Shown here: in pieces, positions 1 through 6,100 of the stretch | Numbering within the stretch: the stretch's first letter is position 1 | How the letters are laid out: the number at the start of each line of letters is the position of its first letter | Origin: Pseudorhodobacter sp. | GTDB taxonomy: Bacteria > Pseudomonadota > Alphaproteobacteria > Rhodobacterales > Rhodobacteraceae | Assembly (NCBI GenBank): GCA_014378345.1 | Contig: JACMNW010000079.1 | Coordinates: 1-11,607 of the forward strand | DNA length: 11,607 bases | Reading direction: 5' to 3' | Position numbers and translations under genes: made by a program | The notes under the pieces: model-generated | Seen by the model: the letters and a program-made list of their open reading frames with translations, nothing else | What the model was told of the DNA's origin: nothing | Databases searched by the model: none

Positions 1-1
1 A

Positions 2-388
2 CGCCACATCGCGGACCGGGTGGCGGTGATGTATCTGGGGCAAATCGTCGAGCTATCCCCACGCGATGATCTTTATGCCAATCCGCTGCACCCCTATGCC
101 CAAGCGCTGTTGTCAGCAGTCAACGAACCCGATCCGGCGCGCGCGCGGGCGCGCAAGCGGATCATCCTGAAGGGCGATGTGCCCTCTCCCGCCAATCCCC
201 CCCGGGGGTGCAACTTTTCCACCCGCTGCCCGAAAGTTTTTGATCGCTGCCACAGCGATGAGCCCGCATTGATCTTGGTGGCACCGGGGCGACACGTCGC
301 CTGCCACCTCGTCCCCCCCATAACAGCGACAGCCGGGCAAACCGGCGGCACCGAAGTCAAAGAGCACAATCAACAAGGAGCAAATTAA
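2..388 (+). CDS. Peptide/oligopeptide ABC transporter ATP-binding protein, C-terminal part (5' truncated by window)
   Basis: This is the last 128 residues of an OppF/DppF- or OppD/DppD-type ATPase; the start and the Walker A, signature and Walker B motifs lie to the left of the window. It opens with RHIADRVAVMYLGQIVE, which is the usual stretch just after the switch histidine of these ATPases. Then follows HPYAQALLSAV and a proline- and cysteine-containing tail, the oligopeptide-transporter C-terminal (oligo_HPY) domain. Four cysteines stand at partial residues 70, 76, 83 and 101 (GCNF, RCP, RCH, ACHL), a pattern common in this domain. The protein would energise the two permeases encoded downstream, on the cytoplasmic side of the membrane. 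Its TAA overlaps the ATG of the binding protein by one base, so the two are co-transcribed and probably translationally coupled. The family is secure; which of the D or F subunits it is cannot be decided from the tail alone, although four-cysteine tails occur in both. Confidence 0.93.
   Translation, partial: RHIADRVAVMYLGQIVELSPRDDLYANPLHPYAQALLSAVNEPDPARARARKRIILKGDVPSPANPPRGCNFSTRCPKVFDRCHSDEPALILVAPGRHVACHLVPPITATAGQTGGTEVKEHNQQGAN
375..380 (+). promoter_or_regulatory. Ribosome binding site of the substrate-binding protein gene
   Basis: AAGGAG lies seven bases before the ATG at 388, inside the end of the ATPase gene. It fixes the start of the binding protein. Confidence 0.75.
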
Positions 389-2088
389 TGAGATTGAAAA
401 CCCTACTTCTAGGGGCCGCTGCAGCATTTGCGCTTGCACCGGCCGCCCACGCCGAACGCGGCACGGACGGCGAGCTAAAGCTCAGCTTTCCGCAAGCCAC
501 GTCGATCCTGAACCCCTATCTCAGCGATGGCACCAAAGACGTAATCGCTGCGTCAATGATCATTGAACCCTTAGCGGGCTATGATGAAAACGGCACCCTG
601 ATTGCCAAACTGATCAGCGAGATTCCAACCGTTGCCAATGGTGGTATTTCAGAAGATTTGACGACAATCACCTACAAACTGCTTCCCGATCTGAAATGGT
701 CCGATGGCACGGCCCTAACTGCAGATGACATTGTGTTTACCTACCAATACTGTACCGATCCGGCAGGCGGCTGTGCGCAGCTGACCAAATTTGACGGGAT
801 TTCCAAGGTCGAGGCGATTGATGCCGCCACGGTAAAAATCACCTTTGCCGCCGCAAAACCAAATCCGTTTTCAGCCTTCATTGGCCGAACCTCGCCGATC
901 TTGCAAAAGGCACAGTTCGCGTCTTGCGTGGGTGCTGCGGCACCAACCTGTACCGACCAGAACTTTGGTCCTATCGGTACCGGCCCATTCCGCGTGACCG
1001 CATTTACCGTCAATGACACAGTATCCATGGAAGCAAATCCTGAATACCGCGATCCGGCCAAACCAGCCTTTGCTACGGCGACAATCAAGGGTGGCGGCGA
1101 TGCAGAAAGCTCTGCCCGCGCTGTGATGCAAACCGGTGAATTTGACTACGCGTGGAACACTCAAATCCCGCCTGACAGCCAAGCCGCCATGACCGCAGAC
1201 GGCAAGGGCCAGTTTGTTGTGGCATTTGGCCCCCTTGTTGAGCGGATCGAAATCAATACCACAGATCCCTCCGCTGATCTGCCTGAAGGTGAACGGTCTA
1301 CTGCAGCACATCCACACCCAATCTTTTCGGACGTGAATGTGCGCAAGGCCCTGTCTATGGCGATTGATCGCTCGATCCTGGTCGAAGTTGGCTACGGTGC
1401 GGGCGGCGTTGCCACCTGTAATCTGGTGCCAGCCCCAGCACTTTACACGTCTGATAACTCTGGCTGTATCGCGCAGGATTTGGACGGGGCGAAAGCCCTG
1501 CTGGATGCTGCAGGCTGGGTTCCCGGTGCTGACGGCATCCGCGAAAAAGATGGTAAGAAACTGTCGATCCTGTACCAGACCACCGTTAACCCGATCCGTC
1601 AGGATTTTCAGGCGCTGATCAAAGATTGGTGGACAGAACTGGGGGTTCTGGTTGAACTGAAGGCCATTGATCCGGGCGTGTTCTTTGGCGGTGATGCCGG
1701 ATCGCCTGATACGTTTGAGAAGTTTTATGCAGACGTAGAAATGTATGCCAATGATTTTAGCGGCACCGATCCTGAAAGTTACCTTGCACAATATGCTTGC
1801 GACAAGGCCCCCAAGCCTGAAACGCAATGGCAGGGCCAGAACATCAACCGGTTCTGTGACCCGGCCTATGATGCGATGGTCACCGAACTTAGCAGCACAC
1901 GTGACGAAGTTAAGCGCGCTGAACTTGCCAAGAAAATGAACGACATGTTGACCAAAGACAGCATGACAATCATCCCCTTGGTGCACCGTGGCACACTTTC
2001 CGCGCATTCCAATGCGCTTGGTGGCGTCAAGATCAACGCGTGGGATTCTGAGCTGTGGAACGTGGCCGATTGGTTCCGCGTGAAGTGA
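388..2088 (+). CDS. Periplasmic substrate-binding protein of a peptide-type ABC transporter (SBP family 5)
   Basis: A 566-residue solute-binding protein of the DppA/OppA class. Residues 1-22 form a Sec signal peptide (MRLK, then an alanine/leucine-rich core, with likely cleavage after AHA), and there is no lipobox cysteine. Family hallmarks are LNPYLSDG near 41, the KWSDGTALTADDIVFTYQ block at 103-120, GPIGTGPFRV at 194-203 and VRKALSMAIDR at 318-328. It would capture the ligand in the periplasm and hand it to the permeases downstream. Peptide is the commonest ligand in this family, but nickel, opine, glycoside and other ligands are known, so the substrate is not determined. Eight cysteines (122, 129, 180, 188, 344, 360, 471, 490) fall into four close pairs, which suggests disulfides. 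The start is supported by the AAGGAG site at 375-380. The gene follows the ATPase gene with a one-base overlap, an ATPase-first order unlike the usual binding-protein-first operon. Confidence 0.95.
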   Translation: MRLKTLLLGAAAAFALAPAAHAERGTDGELKLSFPQATSILNPYLSDGTKDVIAASMIIEPLAGYDENGTLIAKLISEIPTVANGGISEDLTTITYKLLPDLKWSDGTALTADDIVFTYQYCTDPAGGCAQLTKFDGISKVEAIDAATVKITFAAAKPNPFSAFIGRTSPILQKAQFASCVGAAAPTCTDQNFGPIGTGPFRVTAFTVNDTVSMEANPEYRDPAKPAFATATIKGGGDAESSARAVMQTGEFDYAWNTQIPPDSQAAMTADGKGQFVVAFGPLVERIEINTTDPSADLPEGERSTAAHPHPIFSDVNVRKALSMAIDRSILVEVGYGAGGVATCNLVPAPALYTSDNSGCIAQDLDGAKALLDAAGWVPGADGIREKDGKKLSILYQTTVNPIRQDFQALIKDWWTELGVLVELKAIDPGVFFGGDAGSPDTFEKFYADVEMYANDFSGTDPESYLAQYACDKAPKPETQWQGQNINRFCDPAYDAMVTELSSTRDEVKRAELAKKMNDMLTKDSMTIIPLVHRGTLSAHSNALGGVKINAWDSELWNVADWFRVK

Positions 2089-2091
2089 TCT

Positions 2092-2132
2092 TGCGGCAAA
2101 GGGATGGGCAGATTGCCCATCTTTTTGCCGCG
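2092..2132 (+). terminator. Long stem-loop with T-run (upstream hairpin of a two-hairpin attenuator-like cluster)
   Basis: Four bases after the binding-protein stop, bases 2092-2110 can pair with 2114-2132 around the three-base loop GAT. This gives about 19 base pairs, including three G-U pairs at RNA level. The inner part is GATGGGCA/TGCCCATC, directly followed by TTTTT (2122-2126), so the inner 8-bp hairpin alone also resembles an intrinsic terminator. Its likely role is to protect the 3' end of the binding-protein message and reduce read-through into the permeases. Confidence 0.6.
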
Positions 2133-2155
2133 TAGGATGGGCAATCTGCCCATCC
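2102..2155 (+). repeat. Perfect 20-base inverted repeat made of two near-palindromic units
   Basis: Bases 2102-2121 are the exact reverse complement of 2136-2155, separated by 14 bases. Each arm is itself nearly palindromic: an 8-base arm, a 3-base centre (GAT in the first, ATC in the second) and the complementary 8-base arm. The transcript can therefore fold either as two separate hairpins or as one large 20-bp stem. This could be an attenuator with alternative folds, or a duplicated and inverted REP-like palindromic unit. Confidence 0.8.
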
Positions 2156-2160
2156 TTTTT
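2134..2160 (+). terminator. Intrinsic-terminator-like hairpin between binding-protein and permease genes
   Basis: Bases 2134-2143 (AGGATGGGCA) pair perfectly with 2147-2156 (TGCCCATCCT) around the loop ATC, and T continues to 2160. The 10-bp GC-rich stem plus U-tract is a canonical Rho-independent terminator shape. It lies inside an operon, 34 bases before the permease ATG, so partial termination is more likely than complete termination. Confidence 0.65.
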
Positions 2161-2194
2161 CCAAAACCATTGTTGACCCGAGGCGCAGCCCAGC

Positions 2195-3202
2195 ATGCTC
2201 ACCTTCACGCTCCGCAGGCTGTTATTGGCCATACCAACCCTGCTGGTCATCAGTCTGGTGATCTTTTTGCTGGTCGATCTGGCACCGGGGTCACCAATGT
2301 CCGAAATTCCCCTCACTGTACCGCCTGATGTGCGCCAAAAGATGATCGCGGCGCTTGGCGCAGATCAACCCGTGTTCGTGCGCTATTTCCTGTGGCTCAG
2401 GCAATTCTTCTGGGTCGAACCCGCCACCGTGTTTGACGGCTGGTTTGGCACCAATATGGCGGGCGACGAGCAACGCATCCTGTCCTGGCAATCGCGCAGC
2501 CCGGTCTTCACCATCATCGGCCAACGCGTGCCGCAAACCCTGACGGTGATTGGCACCGCCTATCTGATCGGCATCCTGATCGCCGTGCCGATTGGAATTT
2601 ACTCCGCCTACCGCCAATATTCATGGTTCGATCAGGCCGGAACGATGTTCGCGATGATTGGCTTTTCGGTGCCCACGTTCTTTTCCGGCACCCTGTTCAT
2701 CATCATCTTCGCGGTCTGGCTTGGCTGGTTCCCCACCAAATATGATACCACGCTGAACGTCACTGATTGGGCGTCGTTCATCAAACAGGTCAAACAGATG
2801 ACCCTGCCCGTCATGACGCTGGGCCTTGCCAATGCCGCCGCGATAAGCCGCTACATGCGGTCGTCGATGCTGGAAAACATGAGCCAGGATTACGTCCGCA
2901 CCGCCCGCGCCAAGGGCATGAGCGAGCGCACCGTTGTGCTGAAACACGTGCTGCGCAATTCGATGATCCCGGTAGTGACGGTCATTGCCCTTGGCATCCC
3001 GTCGATCTTTGGCGGGGCCATCATCACCGAAAACCTGTTTGGCGTGAACGGCATCGGTGCGGCACTCATTGGGGCGATACATTCCAATGACATCCCCATG
3101 GTGCAAACCCTTGCCTTTATCTTCGCGGTCCTGATCGTCATCTTCAACCTGATTGCCGATGTGCTTTACGGCTTTCTAGACCCAAGGATCCGCTATGAGT
3201 GA
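2195..3202 (+). CDS. ABC transporter permease, DppB/OppB type
   Basis: A 335-residue inner-membrane permease of the binding-protein-dependent transport family. The N-terminus, LRRLLLAIPTLLVISLVIFLLVDLAPG at residues 6-32, is the typical first membrane helix of DppB-type proteins and is followed by a long periplasmic loop to about 115. Further helices lie near 117-138, 148-176, 203-220, 260-282 and 302-325. The EAA loop that docks onto the ATPase is at about 233-261 (DYVRTARAKGMSERTVVLKH onward), and the chain ends with the family signature FLDPRIRYE. With the next gene it forms the heterodimeric channel. A weak GAGG at 2180-2183 lies 11 bases before the ATG. The gene is separated from the binding-protein gene by the hairpin cluster at 2092-2160. 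Its end overlaps the next gene by 8 bases. Confidence 0.95.
   Translation: MLTFTLRRLLLAIPTLLVISLVIFLLVDLAPGSPMSEIPLTVPPDVRQKMIAALGADQPVFVRYFLWLRQFFWVEPATVFDGWFGTNMAGDEQRILSWQSRSPVFTIIGQRVPQTLTVIGTAYLIGILIAVPIGIYSAYRQYSWFDQAGTMFAMIGFSVPTFFSGTLFIIIFAVWLGWFPTKYDTTLNVTDWASFIKQVKQMTLPVMTLGLANAAAISRYMRSSMLENMSQDYVRTARAKGMSERTVVLKHVLRNSMIPVVTVIALGIPSIFGGAIITENLFGVNGIGAALIGAIHSNDIPMVQTLAFIFAVLIVIFNLIADVLYGFLDPRIRYE
3184..3188 (+). promoter_or_regulatory. Ribosome binding site of the second permease gene
   Basis: AAGGA lies six bases before the ATG at 3195, inside the end of the first permease gene. It supports the overlapping start and translational coupling. Confidence 0.65.
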
Positions 3203-4106
3203 TCCCACCGCCGCCTTGCCAAAACCCGCCAGCCAGAACAAAGCAATCTGGCAACAGTTCAGCACCCACAAAGGCGCACTGTTCGGCCTGATCATCTTGT
3301 CAATACTGGCCATCGCCGTGCTGCTTGGGCCCTATCTTTGGGTGCCGGAAAAGCTGTCGGTGGCACAGGCCATCAAGTTGAAAAACCAAAACCCGTCCCT
3401 GCGCTTTCCCCTTGGCACAGACCAGCTTGGCCGCGACATGCTGTCAAGAATGCTGCTTGCCGGGCGCATCTCGCTGGCGGTCGGCTTTGTTGCCATGTTC
3501 ATCGCCATCGTGTTTGGTACACTGGTTGGCGTTCTGGCGGGATATTTCAAACGTCTTGACGGGCCTTTGATGCGGCTGACCGACATGTTCTTGGCGCTGC
3601 CCCTGATCCCGCTTCTGCTGGTTCTGGTGATGCTGTTTCGCGACCGGATTGCCGCCATCATCGGGCCGGAACTGGGGGCGTTTACGCTGATTGTGTTTGC
3701 CATTGGCATCACGTCCTGGATGCAGGCCGCCCGCATTGTGCGCGGCGAAGTGCTGGCCCTGAAAGAACGCGAATATGTGCTGGCCGCCCGGTCCATCGGG
3801 GCCGCCCCGCGCCGGATTATTCTGCGCCACATCCTGCCAAACGTCATCTCACCCGTCATGGTCGCGGCCACCCTTGGCATCGCCGACGCCATCATCACCG
3901 AATCCGTCCTGTCATTCCTTGGCCTCGGCTTTCCGCCAGATTTCCCAACCTGGGGCCGGCTGCTGTTCGATGGCCTGTCCTACATGCAGGTCTATCCGAT
4001 CCGCGTCATCTGGCCCGGCCTTGCCATATCGCTGACCGTGCTTTCGGTAAATTACATTGGCGACGGCGTGCGCGACGCGCTGGATCCCCGCATTAGGGGA
4101 CGGTAA
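3195..4106 (+). CDS. ABC transporter permease, DppC/OppC type
   Basis: A 303-residue inner-membrane permease, partner of the preceding DppB-type protein. After a hydrophilic N-terminus with WQQFSTHKGALFGLIIL (residues 19-35, the usual entry into helix 1) comes the DppC-family motif FPLGTDQLGRDMLSRML at 71-87. Helices lie around 93-117, 131-149, 162-177, 220-242 and 272-290. The EAA loop that contacts the ATPases is at about 192-220 (REYVLAARSIGAAPRRIILR, then HILPN), and the protein ends with LDPRIRGR. The ATG at 3195 overlaps the upstream gene by 8 bases. The gene closes the operon inside the window: its TAA is separated by one base from the stop of the convergent DUF3422 gene, and no terminator hairpin is visible between them. 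Confidence 0.95.
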   Translation: MSDPTAALPKPASQNKAIWQQFSTHKGALFGLIILSILAIAVLLGPYLWVPEKLSVAQAIKLKNQNPSLRFPLGTDQLGRDMLSRMLLAGRISLAVGFVAMFIAIVFGTLVGVLAGYFKRLDGPLMRLTDMFLALPLIPLLLVLVMLFRDRIAAIIGPELGAFTLIVFAIGITSWMQAARIVRGEVLALKEREYVLAARSIGAAPRRIILRHILPNVISPVMVAATLGIADAIITESVLSFLGLGFPPDFPTWGRLLFDGLSYMQVYPIRVIWPGLAISLTVLSVNYIGDGVRDALDPRIRGR

Positions 4107-4107
4107 T

Positions 4108-5391
4108 CTACCCGATGTGATTGCGAATGCGCCGCACCATCAACCACACCGCCAGAACCACAACCGGGGTCAGAATGGCCATCGACAGGCCATGCGAAAG
4201 ACCCAAACGCTCGGTCACCGGATAGGTCGCATAGGCCGCAAGGTTGACGCCGTAATAGCTGATGGCAACCGTTGATAACCCTTCGACCGTGCGCTGCAAA
4301 CGCAGTTGCAGATCGGCGCGTTGGTCCATGCTTTCCAGCAGTTTTTGGTTCTGCGCAGACCGTTCCACATCGACCCGCGTGCGCAGCAATTCCGCCGCCC
4401 GTTCCGCCCGTTCCGCCATTGACCGCAAGCGCCCTTCGGCCGATTTTACCGTCCGCATCGCGGGATCATAGCGGCGCATCATGAACTCGCCAAAGGTCTG
4501 CCGCCCCTGCACCCGAACTTCGCGCAAAACCTCGATCCGCTGGTTCACTATCGCCTCATAAGCGGCAGTTGCACCAAACCGAAACGAAAACTGCACTGCC
4601 AGACTTTCCAGTTCCGCCGAAATACTTAGCAATTCATGCAATGCCGCCTCCGGCGACGCCCCCACCGTATCCAACCCCGACACCAGTGTTGAAAGCTTTG
4701 GGTCCAGCGCGTTCAGCCGCGCCGTCAACTGCCGCGCGCGAATTAACCCCAACATCGACATCGCGCGGTAGGTTTCAATTTCACAGAGCCGCTGCACGAT
4801 GCGGCCAATACGGCGTGCGCCGGTTGCGGGGCGCACAAAAACTGCGAACCGCATATGCCCCGCCGGATCAATCCTGAAATCACCCGCAATGATAGCCGCC
4901 CCATCCACCACCAAAGCTACGGCCAGACTTTCGGGCACAAACCAGTTTTCCAGTTTGTCCAACACCACATTTTCATCTTCAGGCAGCATTTCCACCCGGA
5001 TCAGAACCGATGCAATCCGCTTGCCGGGGCTTTTCGCCAACCAATCTTCGGGAAACACTTCCGCTTCAGCCGGGTCAAACGCACGGTCCGAAAGGCCCTT
5101 GCCAAAGGCCGAATAGGTTACAAATTCTGTGTGGCTTTCCCACTTCAGATCATCCCGCCCAATCGGCCCCGAAAAATGTGTAGCATCGGGCTGTGGGTGG
5201 GCAGATGCATGACGATCCAGCAAATCCAGCAGATGTGCCCGGTCCGCGTCCCGGTTGCGATTGGCGCCATTCAACGGCTCTTTAATCGCTACATAAACGG
5301 CATGGCACGGGGCCTCCAGCGCCGGAAACGGGCGCGCGTGCAATTCATTCACCAAGGTGTAGCGCAGGGGATGGTCTTCAATAGCGGGCAT
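4108..5391 (-). CDS. DUF3422 family membrane-anchored protein
   Basis: A 427-residue protein recognised as DUF3422 from its N-terminus: HPLRYTLVNELHARPF (residues 7-22), then a soluble alpha/beta region with THFSGPIGRDDLKWESHTEF at 71-90 and WFVPESLAVALVVDGAAIIAGDF at 150-172. Residues about 195-370 are mostly helical and rich in charged residues and alanine, with likely coiled-coil character (for example 325-345, AERAERAAELLRTRVDVERS). Two membrane segments end the chain, about 372-392 and 402-420, leaving a short positively charged tail. The order of long helices then a two-helix hairpin with YGVN at the end of the first helix (380-383) resembles the CorA magnesium-channel layout. That comparison is mine, and no function is established for the family as far as I know. 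It stands alone, convergent with the transporter operon. The ATG at 5391 has only a weak AAGG upstream. Confidence 0.9.
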   Translation of the reverse strand: MPAIEDHPLRYTLVNELHARPFPALEAPCHAVYVAIKEPLNGANRNRDADRAHLLDLLDRHASAHPQPDATHFSGPIGRDDLKWESHTEFVTYSAFGKGLSDRAFDPAEAEVFPEDWLAKSPGKRIASVLIRVEMLPEDENVVLDKLENWFVPESLAVALVVDGAAIIAGDFRIDPAGHMRFAVFVRPATGARRIGRIVQRLCEIETYRAMSMLGLIRARQLTARLNALDPKLSTLVSGLDTVGASPEAALHELLSISAELESLAVQFSFRFGATAAYEAIVNQRIEVLREVRVQGRQTFGEFMMRRYDPAMRTVKSAEGRLRSMAERAERAAELLRTRVDVERSAQNQKLLESMDQRADLQLRLQRTVEGLSTVAISYYGVNLAAYATYPVTERLGLSHGLSMAILTPVVVLAVWLMVRRIRNHIG

Positions 5392-5551
5392 GGTCTGGCC
5401 TTATGTGGATCGGCGGCAGAGTACCATCTGCTGGGGCATGGTAAAGCCCCCAACCATCGGCGAGATCGAGCATATTTTGCCAATCGCCCTTTGTTGCCAT
5501 CCCATTTTCTAAACTATTGTACGTGGCAGTCCCGCCGCAAGGATCGTGCCC
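5392..5551. other. Divergent intergenic region, nothing firm recognised
   Basis: This 160-base gap separates the DUF3422 gene (minus) from the small unrecognised gene (plus) and must hold promoters for both. I see no promoter with both boxes convincing. A 6-base inverted repeat, TACCAT at 5422-5427 with ATGGTA at 5438-5443, is present but could be chance. Confidence 0.3.
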
Positions 5552-6091
5552 GTGGATATGCCCGCAACCCTTGACCGCCCCGTGAATATCCCCGCCTCGT
5601 GGAATGCGATGACACCGGGTGTGGTTGCAACTGTGGCTGGCGTGCGGGAATGGCTGGTGCCACTGGCGGATTTCAACACGGGCAAGTTCAACTATTTAAT
5701 AATCGAAAATCATAAGCCCTGCGATTGTTTCGATGATGCAGCATGGACCAATGCCGTTGAAAATTGGCGCATTATGGCAAAAGTTGCAGCCGAGACAGGC
5801 TTTCGCGGCGTTTTGTTTTGCGCTGGGGGCACTGATCCCATGGCCAACTGCCCCGGATGTTACGAAAACTGGGCCAAGCGTGTGGATACCGGTCATATGA
5901 TTTACACCGACACCTACCCCGCTGGTTACACGCAAAGCCCGCAAATTTTAACGACGACCATCAAAAACGCTTTGCGCTACAGCGAAGACGCCATCTTTGT
6001 CTTTAGCGAAATCGACCACGTTGATTTCTTTACGCCCAACCCGGGTGCGCAAGCATGGATAGCGGCAATCGCCACGGCTGTTGGCCGCTAA
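5552..6091 (+). CDS. Uncharacterised protein, possibly a shortened glycosidase-like (TIM-barrel) protein
   Basis: A 179-residue protein that I do not confidently recognise. The GTG at 5552 is chosen because AAGGA (5539-5543) lies eight bases upstream; GTG 5546 (too close) and ATG 5558 (14 bases) are alternatives, and an in-frame TAA at 5510-5512 limits any extension. There is no signal peptide or membrane helix. Segments such as CFDDAAWTNAVENWRIMAK, ETGFRGVLF and YSEDAIFVFSEIDHVDFF recall proteins with the pattern 'FDD..W..v..N...a..A...G..G..fD.E', an early barrel strand, and a C-terminal 'SD.YVW.YSE' block. Here the two blocks are joined by only about 65 residues containing FCAGG and NCPGC, where I would expect a much longer middle. 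This could be an internally deleted copy or a real small protein. It ends nine bases from the convergent phosphatase gene. Confidence 0.6.
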   Translation: MDMPATLDRPVNIPASWNAMTPGVVATVAGVREWLVPLADFNTGKFNYLIIENHKPCDCFDDAAWTNAVENWRIMAKVAAETGFRGVLFCAGGTDPMANCPGCYENWAKRVDTGHMIYTDTYPAGYTQSPQILTTTIKNALRYSEDAIFVFSEIDHVDFFTPNPGAQAWIAAIATAVGR

Positions 6092-6100
6092 CCACAAAGG

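Noticed and set aside
137..153. Run of alternating CG near the left edge as a structural or repeat element
   Set aside because: It encodes the Ala-Arg repeats of the ATPase tail in a GC-rich genome and needs no other explanation.
871..2316. Long open frame of 481 codons on the minus strand across the binding-protein gene
   Set aside because: It lies fully antisense to a clear family-5 binding protein, its translation has no recognisable domain and is rich in residues typical of shadow frames, and it has no ribosome site.
4395..4420. Short tandem repeats of a TTCCGCC-like unit
   Set aside because: They encode AERAERAAEL within the helical region of the DUF3422 protein and are coding, not an independent repeat array.
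5422..5443. Small inverted repeat TACCAT/ATGGTA as a possible operator
   Set aside because: Six-base arms with a ten-base spacer are expected by chance in a region this size, and no regulator or promoter box supports it.
4855..5574. Plus-strand open frame of 239 codons opposite the DUF3422 gene
   Set aside because: The opposite strand encodes a recognisable DUF3422 protein over nearly the whole span, and this frame shows no known domain.
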